64,000 nucleotides of DNA from Roseimicrobium sp. ORNL1 (GTDB lineage: Bacteria; Verrucomicrobiota; Verrucomicrobiia; Verrucomicrobiales; Verrucomicrobiaceae). The stretch's first letter is position 1. Every line of letters begins with the position of its first letter. Made by a program: the position numbers and the translations under genes. Under the pieces are notes generated by a model. The model was given only the letters and a program-made list of their open reading frames with translations, searched no databases and had not been told where the DNA came from. Positions 1 to 8,917 of the stretch are shown piece after piece. The stretch is taken from NCBI RefSeq assembly GCF_011044495.1, contig NZ_CP049143.1:682001-746000 (forward strand), given 5' to 3'.

Positions 1-1063
1 AACCACCCAGGGCACCTAGCGCAACGGCGACGAGCAGGGAAACTAGGAGCAGGCCCGGCGTGATGTCTGCTTCGATCTTGCCGCGCAGCCACGGGGTGGC
101 CTGGATGAGTTTCGTGCCGACGACTCCGAGCATGCAACCGATGGCGCCACCAACAAAGCCGAGCACCACCGACTCCAGCAGGATCATGCGGCGGATGCGC
201 GAACGTTTCCAGCCAATCGCGAGCAGCACGCCAATCTCATCGATCCGCTCGAAGACACTCATGAGGATGGTGTTCATCACGCCAACGGCTCCGACGATGA
301 GGGCGATGAGTGAGGTGCCGATGCTCATGGCCTTGGCCAGTTGCACGCCCACGCTGTTCTGCGCGAGTGACCCAGCGCTGAAGGCACTGAAGCCGGGCAT
401 CATGGTCTTGATTTGGGTCTGCAACTCGGCGAGCTGTGCCTCCGTGGTGCCGGGCTCCAGGAAGACCTCGAAGAAGTTCACCTTGTCTTCGCGGTCGCTG
501 AGTTCCTGCATGGCACGAAGGGGCAGGACAATGGAGCTGTTCTCCGCCATGGCTGGGCTGCTGTAGATGCCGACGACTTTATACTCCTTCGTTTCAATCT
601 GCACCGTGTCACCCACGGTTTTGTGCAGGAGTTCGGCAGCAACTTCTCCGACATACGCGGCATCCATGGAGTCCGGTGCAGGAATGGCACCTTTCACCGT
701 GCGCACCTTCTCCCATGATGGGGCTCCGGGTTCCCATCCAGCCACAATCATCGTGGGCGCGTCTTCGATGCTGTAGATGTCGCAAAGTGTTCCTGCGACG
801 GTCTGCACATGAGGCAATGCACGCAGGGCAGTGATGTAGGTGTCGTCAAACGCCGCCGGCATGGCCCCGCGAATCTTGGACTGCGTGACGATGAGATCCA
901 CGCCGCGCGAGCGATACACGTTCGACCAGCTCAGCTCAAAACCCCACGCCAGACTCGTGAGTGCCACCACGGCCGCAATGCCGATGGCGATGCCCAGCAG
1001 CGTGAGCAGGCTGCGCGAAGGCCGCCGGAGCAGGTTCTTGAAGATGAGCGTGAGGAAAGCCAT
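1..1063 (-). CDS. MacB/FtsX-type ABC transporter permease (3' end outside window)
   Basis: The ATG is at 1063 and the frame stays open to base 1, so only the first 354 codons are present. The N terminus (MAFLTLIFKNLLRRPSRSLL) is followed by a transmembrane helix, then a long extracytoplasmic domain. Two further hydrophobic segments follow, with the FtsX-family stretch GVMNTILMSVFERIDEIGVL and then a cytoplasmic KRSRIRRM loop before the next helix. This is the MacB/LolC architecture: periplasmic core between TM1 and TM2 and FtsX domain at the C terminus. The cognate ATPase gene ends 8 bases upstream, so the two are almost certainly co-transcribed. The substrate is not visible from sequence; lipoprotein, peptide or drug export are the usual roles. 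Confidence 0.87.
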   Translation of the reverse strand, partial: MAFLTLIFKNLLRRPSRSLLTLLGIAIGIAAVVALTSLAWGFELSWSNVYRSRGVDLIVTQSKIRGAMPAAFDDTYITALRALPHVQTVAGTLCDIYSIEDAPTMIVAGWEPGAPSWEKVRTVKGAIPAPDSMDAAYVGEVAAELLHKTVGDTVQIETKEYKVVGIYSSPAMAENSSIVLPLRAMQELSDREDKVNFFEVFLEPGTTEAQLAELQTQIKTMMPGFSAFSAGSLAQNSVGVQLAKAMSIGTSLIALIVGAVGVMNTILMSVFERIDEIGVLLAIGWKRSRIRRMILLESVVLGFVGGAIGCMLGVVGTKLIQATPWLRGKIEADITPGLLLVSLLVAVALGALGG

Positions 1064-1071
1064 GCGCTCTG

Positions 1072-1764
1072 CTATGCAGCAGGTTTGTGATGCACTATCT
1101 CCTCGACGATTTCACCGTCCAGCATGCGCAGGCTGCGCTCGGCACGCGCGGCCACGGTGGGATCATGGGTGACCATGAGGATGGTCATTTTCTGTTTCTG
1201 ATGCACTTCATCGAGTACCTCCAGAATCATCTGCGCGCTCTTGCTGTCGAGATTGCCGGTGGGTTCATCCGCGAGGAGGAAGCTCGGTTCATTCGCCAGG
1301 CTGCGTGCGATGGCCACGCGCTGGCGCTCGCCACCGGAGAGCTTGGCCGGCAGGTGATGCATGCGCGCCTTGAGCCCCATGGATTCCAGCAAGGTCTCCG
1401 CTCGTGCCTTGCGCTGCGGCCCTGTAAGCGAAGTCTCGAACATAGGCATCTGCACATTCTCCAAGGCGGAGAGTGTGGGCAGTAGGTGGAAGGATTGGAA
1501 TACAAAGCCAATCACCTTGGAGCGGAAGCCTTCGGGGTCCTCCAGCTTCCGGAGATCGAAACCATTGATGCTCAACGTGCCCTCAAACTCATCATCGAGT
1601 GCGCCGATGAGCCGGAGCAGCGTGGATTTTCCAGAGCCACTTGGGCCGGTGATGGACACGAACTCGCCGCGTGCAATTGAGAAGGTCACTCCGCGCAGGG
1701 CCTGCACGGCGTCTTGATCATAGGAGCGCCGGAGGTCCCGCGCTTCGACCATGGGTGATTGCAT
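1072..1764 (-). CDS. ABC transporter ATP-binding protein, MacB/LolD type
   Basis: The 230-residue single-domain ATPase has Walker A GPSGSGKST near residue 40, Q-loop VFQSFHLLPTLSALENV, signature LSGGERQR, Walker B LLADEPTGNLD and the switch His in MVTHD. The DEPTGNLD sequence and Q-loop context are typical of the LolD/MacB/FtsE subgroup that energises FtsX-type permeases. It lies directly upstream of such a permease on the same strand, with 8 bases between them. ATG at 1764 gives the normal family length. Substrate unknown. Confidence 0.94.
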   Translation of the reverse strand: MQSPMVEARDLRRSYDQDAVQALRGVTFSIARGEFVSITGPSGSGKSTLLRLIGALDDEFEGTLSINGFDLRKLEDPEGFRSKVIGFVFQSFHLLPTLSALENVQMPMFETSLTGPQRKARAETLLESMGLKARMHHLPAKLSGGERQRVAIARSLANEPSFLLADEPTGNLDSKSAQMILEVLDEVHQKQKMTILMVTHDPTVAARAERSLRMLDGEIVEEIVHHKPAA

Positions 1765-1848
1765 GTGTAGGGTTCTACCAAAGCCGGGCCGAATCGGAAA
1801 GCAACGAAACCGCGAGGTCGGTCCGCTGCTTTCTGAACGGGGCCTGGC

Positions 1849-3624
1849 TTAGAACCGTCCCGCCAGCAACTCACGCTGGTAGATCAGCTCTTTGGGCAGG
1901 TGGTCGTAGAGGTCGAGGTAGAGCTCCTCGCTGGAGAGCAGCTCGGCGCGCAGTTCTTTGTGATCCACCCGCATGAGGTGCTCGAAGGTCTCGCGGGAGA
2001 TGTGCTCCAGGCCTTTGAGATTGAGCTCCGAGTAGCGTGGCATCCAGCCGAGCTGCGTTTCATGTCCCGCGCCACGGCCGCGGCAGCGGTTCACGATCCA
2101 CTCCAGCACGCGCATGTTCTCCCCGAAGCCGGGCCAGAGGAAGTTGCCGTCCTTGTCCTTGCGGAACCAGTTCACGTGAAACACGCGGGGCAGCTCGGGG
2201 ATATGCTTTCGCATGAAGAGCCAGTGCTTGAAGTAGTCGCCCATATTGTACCCGCAGAAGGGCAGCATGGCCATGGGGTCGCGGCGCACCTTGCCAATGG
2301 TGCCTGCGGCGGCGGCGGTCATTTCGCTGCCCATGTTCGCGCCGATGAAGACCCCGTGCACCCAGTTGAAGGACTGGAACACGAGCGGCATGGTGGTGGC
2401 GCGTCGGCCGCCAAAGATGATGGCGTGAATGGGCACTCCTTCCGGCTTCTCCCAGTCCGGGTCGATGGTCGGGCACTGGCTCGCTGGCGCGGTGAAGCGT
2501 GAGTTCGGGTGCGCCGCCTTGCGACCGCAGTCGGGGGTCCAGTCCAGGCCGGTCCAGTCGGTGAGATGCGCGGGCGGATCGCTCAGACCCTCCCACCACA
2601 CATCGCCGTCATCGGTGAGCGCCACGTTGGTGAAGATGGTGTTCGCCCGCATGGAGGACATCGCGTTCGGGTTGCTCTGCCAGGAGGTGCCGGGCGCCAC
2701 ACCGAAGTAACCGTACTCCGGATTGATGGCGTGCAGGCGTCCCGTGGGACCGGGACGCAGCCAGGCGATGTCATCCCCCACGGTCGTGACCTTCCAGCCT
2801 TCATAACCCTTCGGCGGCACGAGCATGGCGAAGTTCGTCTTGCCGCAGGCGGAGGGGAAGGCGGCCGCGACATAGGTCTTCTGGCCATCGGGCGATTCCA
2901 CGGCGCTGATGAGCATGTGCTCGGCCATCCAGCCGTCATCACGGCCCATCACGCTGGCGATGCGCAGGGCGAGGCATTTTTTACCCAGCAGCGCGTTGCC
3001 ACCGTAGCCGCTGCCGTAGCTCATGATGCTGCGTTCCTCGGGGAAATGGACGATGTATTTGTCCGGGTTGCACGGCCACTGCACGTCCTTCTCACCTTCC
3101 GCGAGTGGCTTGCCCACGCTGTGCAGGCACGGGACGAAGTCGCCATCTTCACCCAGCGCCTCCAGCACGGCGGTGCCCATGCGCGTCATGATACGCATGT
3201 TCACGGCGGCATAGGCGGAGTCGGTGAGTTGCACGCCGATGACGCTGAACTTCGAACCAATGGGCCCCATGCAGAAGGGCACCACGTACATGGTTCGGCC
3301 CTTCATGGAACCGCGGAAGCGCTCCTTGAGGAGCGCCTTCATTTCGAGTGGCACCATCCAGTTGTTGGTGGGACCGGCGTCTTTCTCCCGATGGGAGCAG
3401 ATGAAGGTGCGGTCCTCCACGCGCGCCACGTCGTTGGGATCACTCCAGGCGAGATAGCTGTTGGGCCGCTTCTCCGGATTGAGGCGCTTGAAGGTGCCTG
3501 CCTGCACGAGCTCCTCACACAAGGTATCCCATTCCTCCTGTGTGCCGGTGCACCAGTGGATGCGGTCCGGCTGGGTGAGGGCGGCAGTCTCATCAATCCA
3601 TTGCTGCAGACGAAGGTGTGTCAT
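1849..3624 (-). CDS. pckG: phosphoenolpyruvate carboxykinase (GTP)
   Basis: The 591-residue protein matches the length of GTP-dependent PEPCK (about 600) rather than the ATP form. It has the kinase-1a P-loop [12 protein letters not shown] (about residues 256-267), the upstream [19 protein letters not shown] block (about 203-221) and FGGRR in the C-terminal half, all diagnostic of the GTP family. The enzyme interconverts oxaloacetate and PEP with GTP/GDP in the cytosol, for gluconeogenesis or anaplerosis. About 260 bases separate it from the upstream glutamate dehydrogenase on the same strand. The pair suggests joint handling of amino-acid carbon, but the gap argues for its own promoter. Confidence 0.97.
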   Translation of the reverse strand: MTHLRLQQWIDETAALTQPDRIHWCTGTQEEWDTLCEELVQAGTFKRLNPEKRPNSYLAWSDPNDVARVEDRTFICSHREKDAGPTNNWMVPLEMKALLKERFRGSMKGRTMYVVPFCMGPIGSKFSVIGVQLTDSAYAAVNMRIMTRMGTAVLEALGEDGDFVPCLHSVGKPLAEGEKDVQWPCNPDKYIVHFPEERSIMSYGSGYGGNALLGKKCLALRIASVMGRDDGWMAEHMLISAVESPDGQKTYVAAAFPSACGKTNFAMLVPPKGYEGWKVTTVGDDIAWLRPGPTGRLHAINPEYGYFGVAPGTSWQSNPNAMSSMRANTIFTNVALTDDGDVWWEGLSDPPAHLTDWTGLDWTPDCGRKAAHPNSRFTAPASQCPTIDPDWEKPEGVPIHAIIFGGRRATTMPLVFQSFNWVHGVFIGANMGSEMTAAAAGTIGKVRRDPMAMLPFCGYNMGDYFKHWLFMRKHIPELPRVFHVNWFRKDKDGNFLWPGFGENMRVLEWIVNRCRGRGAGHETQLGWMPRYSELNLKGLEHISRETFEHLMRVDHKELRAELLSSEELYLDLYDHLPKELIYQRELLAGRF

Positions 3625-3882
3625 GAGTCGTGAAAGGGTTTGGTGGAAGTGATGCGGAAAAGGAATGGCGTGCAGACCGGTGAGGCTTGAGTGCCATCAA
3701 ACAAACTTCACTGGCAAAGAACGGCTACACACCTACCGGGGAGAGCACGGCATTTCTTGTGATGGCACATTGCGAAAGCCCAGTTTTTGCCATTGGTCAA
3801 TCAACGGTTGTCCAACAGCGTGAGACTGAAATTCTTTCCAATCCGGAGGATGTCTAAGATGCCTTGAGTGGGAATGTTTTCT

Positions 3883-5145
3883 CTACGGGTATAGCCCCCG
3901 TAGTTCCTTCGTCTCCGCCACACGCTGCACGCCGAGAGCCATGGCGGCGACGCGCTGAGGCAGGTCTTTCTGCTTCGCGAGTGTTTGCACTTCGCGGAAG
4001 CTGGCTGCGAGCATGGACTCGAGCTTTTGCAGCACCTCCTTCTCAGTCCAGGACATGTGCTGCAGCGCCTGCACCCACTCGAAGTAGGAAACGATGACGC
4101 CGCCGCTGTTGCACATGATGTCTGGAATCACAAAGATGTCGTCACGTGCCTCCAAGATGGCATCCGCCTCCGTGGTGGTGGGACCGTTGGCGCCTTCCGC
4201 GAGAACCTTGCAGCGGAGCTTGCTCGCGTTCTCCGCGGTGATCACCCGTTCCAAGGCAGCAGGAATGAGGATGTCGCACTCCAAGGTGAGGAGGTCTTCG
4301 GTGGGAATGGACTCGCCACCGGGGAAGCCGGCCACGCCACGATGCTCAATGGCGTACGGCATGAGCTGGCGGGTATCGAGGCCGTTGGCGTTGTACACCG
4401 CGCCGGTGGCATCTCCCACGGCGATGATCTTCGCACCGTTCATCGAGAGATTGCGCGCGGCGTAGCTGCCCACATTGCCGAAGCCTTGTAGTACCACGGT
4501 CGCGTCCTTCACCTGCATGCCCAGCTTTTCGATGGCCAGCATGGCGAGGAAGGCGACACCGTGGCCGGTGGCTTCGCGGCGTGCCTTGGAGCCGTAGAGA
4601 CCCAGCGGCTTGCCGGTCACGATGCCTGGCTCCAGGGAGCCCACATGCACGGAGTAGGTGTCCACGATCCACGCCATCACCTGCTCATTCGTCCCCACGT
4701 CGGGGGCCATCACGTCGATCTGGGGGCCGATGAAGGGGATCATCTCCTGGGTGAAGCGCCGGGTCAGGCGCTCCAACTCGGGCAGGCTCATCCCTTGCGG
4801 ATTGCACGCGATACCGCCCTTTCCGCCGCCGAAAGGCAGACCGGCGAGGGCGCACTTCCAGGTCATCCATGAGGCCAGCGCGGCCACTTCCCCGATGTCC
4901 ACGGATGGGTGGTACCGCAGGCCGCCCTTCACAGGACCGCGGGAGAGATGGTGCTGCACCCGGTGGGCGAAGAACATCTGCAGCGAGCCGTCATCCATGC
5001 GGACGGGCACGGAGACGGAAATCAGCCTCTTGGGCCACTTGCAGCGTTCCCGGGTATCGGCTTTGAGGTTCAGGAAATCGGCAGCGCGGTCAAATTGCGC
5101 GGCGGCCTGTTTGAAGACCGGACTGGCCAGGAGCATTTCTTGCAT
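3883..5145 (-). CDS. gdhA: Glu/Leu/Phe/Val family dehydrogenase, probable glutamate dehydrogenase
   Basis: The 420-residue protein has the family substrate-binding signature LPFGGGKGGI (about residues 103-112, Lys in the glycine run) and the catalytic Asp region DVMAPDVGTNEQ (about 144-155). The Rossmann fingerprint GFGNVGSYAARN starts near residue 221. It would catalyse reversible oxidative deamination of glutamate to 2-oxoglutarate. Length resembles the 410-430-residue NAD-type hexameric enzymes (GudB/RocG like) rather than the 450-residue NADP GdhA; cofactor choice was not determined. The last codons and stop form a 7-bp hairpin (CTACGGG/CCCGTAG, about 3891-3911 region near the stop) without a T tract. 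An intrinsic terminator in the same orientation lies 110 bases upstream of the start, so leader control is possible. Confidence 0.93.
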   Translation of the reverse strand: MQEMLLASPVFKQAAAQFDRAADFLNLKADTRERCKWPKRLISVSVPVRMDDGSLQMFFAHRVQHHLSRGPVKGGLRYHPSVDIGEVAALASWMTWKCALAGLPFGGGKGGIACNPQGMSLPELERLTRRFTQEMIPFIGPQIDVMAPDVGTNEQVMAWIVDTYSVHVGSLEPGIVTGKPLGLYGSKARREATGHGVAFLAMLAIEKLGMQVKDATVVLQGFGNVGSYAARNLSMNGAKIIAVGDATGAVYNANGLDTRQLMPYAIEHRGVAGFPGGESIPTEDLLTLECDILIPAALERVITAENASKLRCKVLAEGANGPTTTEADAILEARDDIFVIPDIMCNSGGVIVSYFEWVQALQHMSWTEKEVLQKLESMLAASFREVQTLAKQKDLPQRVAAMALGVQRVAETKELRGLYP

Positions 5146-5535
5146 GGCGCGGATGGGGCTGACTTTGGCAGATTATCCCTGCCACCCCACCTCGGGCAAG
5201 CGCGCGATCACATTTCGCACCCTCCTGAAGTATCAGACTGCGTTACCTGTCGTGCAAAAAAGCGGGCGTCCCAGTTGCCCAGGACGCCCACCGAAACAAT
5301 TCCCTCCCCAATACCAAAAAAGCAGGGAATTAATTTCTATGCGCATATTATGTCTTCCATCTCACCAGTGATGGAGCCATGACCAGAGGTTACCCTCTGA
5401 ATACGGCATGAGGTAAGACGACGATGAATGAACTTTCTTATATAGGTAACTTTGCGTAGGGTGAAAAAGGTTCCGGCTTGCCTTCAAAGACACGGGCAGG
5501 CATGATGGCCCGGCACGTGCTTTTCTTTGGAAAAT
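5146..5535. other. divergent intergenic region with a structured minus-strand leader
   Basis: This 390-base gap separates the divergent gdh (minus) and LuxR-type gene (plus). It holds an intrinsic terminator for the minus strand at 5256-5289. A possible 15-residue minus-strand peptide at 5362-5409 has three Trp near its end, but no Shine-Dalgarno precedes it. Base composition is more AT-rich around 5315-5350 and 5425-5455, where promoters could lie. No other gene is supported. Confidence 0.5.
5256..5289 (-). terminator. intrinsic terminator in the gdh leader or at the end of a small RNA
   Basis: Read on the minus strand there is a perfect 8-bp stem (GGGCGTCC pairing with GGACGCCC, positions 5282-5289 and 5264-5271). 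It has a 10-base loop and is followed by GC and six T residues at 5256-5261. No annotated minus-strand gene lies upstream, because the next gene is on the plus strand. The terminator must therefore end either a short leader transcript of gdh (attenuation) or an unrecognised small RNA that starts between 5290 and about 5526. Confidence 0.7.
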
Positions 5536-6309
5536 ATGGTCAGCCTTCCCTCAGAAACCTGGAAGAGAGTGACAGAAGCCTCGCGCTTGATTCATGCTCA
5601 CGGGCACGGTGAGCTGTCCGGCAGGCTTTTCGAAGCGGCGGAGATGCTCTTTGAGGGCATCTGCTGTGCCTTTGAAATCTATGGGCCAGATGGGTCTCAT
5701 CTGATTTGGGAGAATGTCCCTTTCCCGGAAGCGAAGCGTGAGGCCATCCAGCAGCGCGTGGGTGAGCTGGTGCCGTTTGAGCATCCGGCATTCCCATACC
5801 TGATGGAAGGCAGCCGCTCCTGCATGCGCATGAGCGACCTCATCAGCCAGCGGGAACTGAAAAAGACCCATCTGTACAATGAAGTCTTCTGCGAAGCGGA
5901 GGTGAAGCACCAGATTGTGATTCCCCTTCATGCCAGCAATGGCGTTGGTGGGATGACCCTCAATCGTGGCGGACGCGACTATTCAGAGGAGGATCTCTTC
6001 GTTGCGTCCCTGCTGGCTCCCCATGTGATCACGGCCTACGAGTCAAACCTCCTGCTCAAGGAAGTGGCGCCCAAGAAAGAAAAGAAGATGAAGCTGGACT
6101 ACACCAAGCTGCGGGAGCTGGGACTGACCCGCCGCGAGAGTGAGGTGATGTCCTGGATGGTGGAGGGCAAGCGCGACAGTGAGATCGGTACCATCTTGAG
6201 CATCAGCGTACGCACGGCCAATGTGCACGTGCGTAACATCCTGACCAAGCTCGGTGTCGAGACCCGGACCACCGCCGTGGCCCACGTGATGAACGAAGGT
6301 CTGCTCTGA
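5536..6309 (+). CDS. LuxR-family transcriptional regulator with an N-terminal GAF-like sensor
   Basis: The C-terminal 65 residues form a LuxR/GerE helix-turn-helix: LTRRESEVMSWMVEGKRDSEIG, then SISVRTANVHVRNILTKLGV. The N-terminal about 175 residues have the alternating hydrophobic pattern of a GAF or autoinducer-binding-like fold, but I cannot identify a ligand pocket. No response-regulator receiver domain and no LuxI-type synthase is nearby, so this is an orphan regulator. The ATG at 5536 is preferred; an in-frame TTG at 5527 would add three residues, and neither has a clear ribosome-binding site. The MFS gene begins 81 bases downstream on the same strand and could be a target. Confidence 0.85.
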   Translation: MVSLPSETWKRVTEASRLIHAHGHGELSGRLFEAAEMLFEGICCAFEIYGPDGSHLIWENVPFPEAKREAIQQRVGELVPFEHPAFPYLMEGSRSCMRMSDLISQRELKKTHLYNEVFCEAEVKHQIVIPLHASNGVGGMTLNRGGRDYSEEDLFVASLLAPHVITAYESNLLLKEVAPKKEKKMKLDYTKLRELGLTRRESEVMSWMVEGKRDSEIGTILSISVRTANVHVRNILTKLGVETRTTAVAHVMNEGLL

Positions 6310-6390
6310 CCCCGGACGTCGGCAGCGCGGTCTAAGAAACACGCCTGCTTGCACATGGCGGCATAGGGTGGATGGGTATTCTCCCCTCAC

Positions 6391-7611
6391 GTGTCCTCAC
6401 CGCGCCGCACCCAGTTCTTCCTCATCTTTGCCACCATCCTGCTAAGCACCATCGGCTTTGGTGTGTGCATTCCGGTGCTCCCGCTGTATGCCCAGCAGTT
6501 TCAGGCGAGCAATTTTGAGAACGGACTGCTCACGGGCATCTTCTCGCTCATGGTGGTGATCGGTTCGCCGCTGTGGGGAAGGCTGTCTGATCGCGTGGGC
6601 AGAAGGCCCGTGCTGCTCATCAGCATCCTCGGCTCGGCGTTGGGCTATTTCATCATGGGCCACGGACACTCGCTGGCCATGCTCTTCGTGGGACGCATCA
6701 TCGATGGCGCTTCGGGTGGCAATGTCTCCTGCGCCCAGGCGTACATTGCGGACATCACGAAGCCCGAGGAACGCTCTCGAGCCATGGGCATGATTGGCGC
6801 GGCCTTCGGCCTTGGCTTTGTGATTGGGCCGGCGCTGGGTGGTTATCTTGCGGGGATTGATCCTAGTGCGCCCTTCTATGCCGTGGGTGTGCTGTGCCTG
6901 CTCAACGCGCTGTTTGTGTATACCTCCCTGCCGGAGAGCCTGGGCCCGGAGAAACGAGGACAGCATCGGGAAAAGCAGCCTCTCTCCACCGTGCTGGCCC
7001 ATGCGGATGCGCCGCTGTATCTCAGCACCGCCTCCTGTTACCTCGTGAATCTCATTGCGTTCGCGATCATGACGCAGGTCTTCTCACTCTTCGCGAATCA
7101 CCGCTTTGGCATGAATGAACGGCAGGTGGGGCACGTGATGGCGGTGATAGGTCTGGTGGGAGTCTTGATGCAGGGTGTGGTTGTGCGGCGACTGCTGCCC
7201 ATTTTGGGCGAAGTAAAAATGGCGCGCACCGGCTTTGTCTGCCTGTTGTTTGCGTTCTCCCTCTTTCCCCTGGTGGGACACGACTGGCGGCTCTATGCGC
7301 TGAGTTGCTTCGTGGCCATGGGCAATGCGCTGGTGCAGCCCACGCTCAATGGCATTGCCTCCCAGAGTGTCTCTGCCCGATGGCAGGGCAGTGCGATGGG
7401 CTTCATGCAATCCGCCGGGAGCATGGGGCGCTTCCTCGGCGCCACCGTCGGCGGTTGGCTGCTGACGTTTGATGAAGGTCTGCCGCACTACGGCCGCACC
7501 CCGTTCTGGGTGGCTGCGGCGCTTATGGTGTTCACGCTGGCGATTGGAATAAGACTGCGACAGCCCGTGATGAGAGAGGTGTCAGTGTCCACGGTGCCGC
7601 CAGTGGCATGA
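6391..7611 (+). CDS. MFS transporter, drug/H+ antiporter (TetA-like) type
   Basis: The 406-residue protein has about 12 hydrophobic segments. The cytoplasmic loop after TM2 carries motif A in the form GRLSDRVGRRPVL (about residues 60-72). Motif C-like GFVIGPALGGYL lies in TM5, which is typical of the DHA1 antiporter branch (TetA, multidrug exporters). It starts with GTG at 6391; the preceding bases lack a strong Shine-Dalgarno. It would export a small molecule in exchange for protons across the inner membrane. Substrate unknown. It lies just downstream of a LuxR-type regulator. Confidence 0.92.
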   Translation: MSSPRRTQFFLIFATILLSTIGFGVCIPVLPLYAQQFQASNFENGLLTGIFSLMVVIGSPLWGRLSDRVGRRPVLLISILGSALGYFIMGHGHSLAMLFVGRIIDGASGGNVSCAQAYIADITKPEERSRAMGMIGAAFGLGFVIGPALGGYLAGIDPSAPFYAVGVLCLLNALFVYTSLPESLGPEKRGQHREKQPLSTVLAHADAPLYLSTASCYLVNLIAFAIMTQVFSLFANHRFGMNERQVGHVMAVIGLVGVLMQGVVVRRLLPILGEVKMARTGFVCLLFAFSLFPLVGHDWRLYALSCFVAMGNALVQPTLNGIASQSVSARWQGSAMGFMQSAGSMGRFLGATVGGWLLTFDEGLPHYGRTPFWVAAALMVFTLAIGIRLRQPVMREVSVSTVPPVA

Positions 7612-7631
7612 CTCGCGAAGTCGCGTTTCAT

Positions 7632-7687
7632 CGAAACAAAAAGCCCGACCAACGGTGCGCTCTTGGTGCGCTACCACGGGCCGGGCT
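7632..7687 (-). terminator. intrinsic terminator, minus strand
   Basis: On the minus strand AGCCCG (7682-7687) pairs with CGGGCT (7642-7647) around a longer partly self-complementary loop. CTTTTTGTTTCG (7632-7643) follows. It is correctly placed about 70 bases beyond the stop of the small minus-strand gene at 7755-7904. On the plus strand the same structure lies 30 bases after the MFS stop and may slow read-through there too. Confidence 0.65.
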
Positions 7688-7754
7688 ATTGTTCGGGGGG
7701 AAGAATTTTTATCGAAGGGGGAAGCGTGGCGCGTAAGTGCGCTCTTGTTGATTG

Positions 7755-7904
7755 TTAATTTTTGCCGATCATTTCCAAAACCCGGGAGACCTTCACTCCG
7801 AGGCGAATGGCAATGATGTCAGGGGCTTTCCCATTGGCATGAAGGCGTCGCACTTCCTTCACCAAGGGGGACACGGTAACTGATGAGGGGCTCTTGGTTT
7901 TCAT
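7755..7904 (-). CDS. small helix-turn-helix-like protein of unknown function
   Basis: The ATG at 7904 has GAGGA about 8 bases upstream, a good ribosome-binding site by local standards, and gives a 49-residue product. An upstream in-frame start at 7991 has no such site. The C-terminal half (DIIAIRLGVKVSRVLEMIGK) reads like a helix-turn-helix, similar to sigma region 4 or resolvase-type HTH. Its N terminus is Ser/Thr rich and basic. A minus-strand intrinsic terminator about 70 bases downstream supports a real transcript. Function unknown. Confidence 0.55.
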   Translation of the reverse strand: MKTKSPSSVTVSPLVKEVRRLHANGKAPDIIAIRLGVKVSRVLEMIGKN

Positions 7905-8232
7905 GTGTGATCCTCGTTCAACAGGGTACGTCTGTGCACTGGTGAACATCATGTAAATACAGACCTCTGGCGAAACGCGGCGTTCAGCCAAAACGATGTA
8001 TTTGAGAGAGGCGAAGGTGTGCCCACTAATGATTGTGATAAGAAATAACGATAAGGGCAGGTCCTTGGGTGGGAAAGTTCAACTAATGCCCTGAGAACTT
8101 GAGTAGGAAAATGCAAGCGACCGAGTGCTGGGAAGGATGCTATTGAATTCTCCATCGAGTTGTTAGACACTTCATTCATGAAGCTCTCGTTTTTCCTGCT
8201 CGGGGACTTTGCGGACTTGTTCCAAGACCACC
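7905..8232. other. intergenic region, no gene supported
   Basis: These 328 bases separate the small minus-strand HTH-like gene from the plus-strand McsA-like gene. The region is more AT-rich than its surroundings (around 8020-8065 and 8140-8170), as expected for divergent promoters. A 76-codon minus-strand frame here has no recognisable motif or ribosome-binding site. Confidence 0.4.
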
Positions 8233-8700
8233 ATGCCTCTCTGTGAACAATGCCAGGAAAATGAAGCGCTCGTGTTCATCACGCAGATCATTCATGGACA
8301 CGTGACGAAGATGGCCTTCTGCACACCGTGCGCTGAAGCCAAAGGGATACTTCCCACTGGGAATCCGCCCACATTCAAACTGCCTCCAGAACTGGAGGCA
8401 TGGGGACTGCCCACCCTCTCACGGGAAGAGGTGATACGAGCGATGGGCATGGATCCGGAGGCGTTGATGGCGAAGGAATCGGCGGAAATTCTTGATCTCC
8501 CGGAGGATGCGCCCACCGAAGTGACACTACCAGAGAACATGACCGTGCGGGAGTTGGCAGAGGCCCTGCATGCCAACTGGCACCAAGTGGTCTACGTCCT
8601 GATGCAGCACGGAAAGTTTACCCAGCCACATCACGAGATCGATTTCGCCACCGCCTCGCTGGTGTGCGAGCAGTTTGCGGTGGTAGCACGGAGGGCGTGA
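8233..8700 (+). CDS. McsA-like zinc-finger protein with a C-terminal IF2_N-like domain
   Basis: The N terminus has paired cysteines in McsA/UvrB-associated style: CEQCQENEALV, a beta-hairpin with Ile/His residues, then CTPCAEAKG about 25 residues later. This predicts a treble-clef or rubredoxin-like zinc site. After an acidic linker (about residues 65-105) the last 50 residues begin MTVRELAEALHANWHQVVYV and continue LMQHGKF. This matches the pattern of the IF-2 N-terminal helical domain (VRELAE..L......VI..LM..G). The ATG at 8233 is chosen because the cysteine motif begins four residues later; a longer frame from 8209 is less likely. McsA normally pairs with the arginine kinase McsB, which is not in the window. 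Role probably regulatory or ribosome-linked; unproven. Confidence 0.75.
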   Translation: MPLCEQCQENEALVFITQIIHGHVTKMAFCTPCAEAKGILPTGNPPTFKLPPELEAWGLPTLSREEVIRAMGMDPEALMAKESAEILDLPEDAPTEVTLPENMTVRELAEALHANWHQVVYVLMQHGKFTQPHHEIDFATASLVCEQFAVVARRA

Positions 8701-8705
8701 ACTTG

Positions 8706-8831
8706 CTACTCACCCTTCCCGGTGTCCGGATCCGCTTCGTTCTCTTCCGCAGGACGTTCCACGTCCTTCTCCAATTCTTCATCTTCGTCGGGGCGGCCGT
8801 CGGGTTCGATGTGATGATGGTGGGCATGCAT
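8706..8831 (-). CDS. small His- and Glu/Asp-rich protein, unknown function
   Basis: A perfect AGGAGG (cctcct on the plus strand, 8839-8844) lies 7 bases upstream of the ATG at 8831. This is the clearest Shine-Dalgarno noticed in the window. The 41-residue product begins MHAHHHHIEPDGRPDEDEEL and continues strongly acidic to the stop at 8706. The His cluster followed by an acidic tail could bind a transition metal, but that is inference. The stop is 5 bases from the stop of the converging McsA-like gene, and it is divergent from the SGNH hydrolase. An ATG at 8837 would be too close to the AGGAGG. Confidence 0.55.
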   Translation of the reverse strand: MHAHHHHIEPDGRPDEDEELEKDVERPAEENEADPDTGKGE

Positions 8832-8917
8832 GCTCATGCCTCCTGAATCGCATGCCGCGCGTGAAATGCCGGACGCACCTGCTTGTGTGTACGCGGGACC
8901 TGTGAATACTCCGTCGC

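Noticed and set aside
2509-3633. 374-codon plus-strand frame
   Set aside because: Antisense to PEP carboxykinase, whose P-loop and family length are unambiguous.
5362-5409. 15-codon Trp-rich leader peptide as a firm gene
   Set aside because: No Shine-Dalgarno, and a Trp-responsive leader has no obvious link to glutamate dehydrogenase; kept only as part of the leader finding.
7949-8179. 76-codon minus-strand frame
   Set aside because: No ribosome-binding site, no motif, and composition of non-coding AT-rich DNA.
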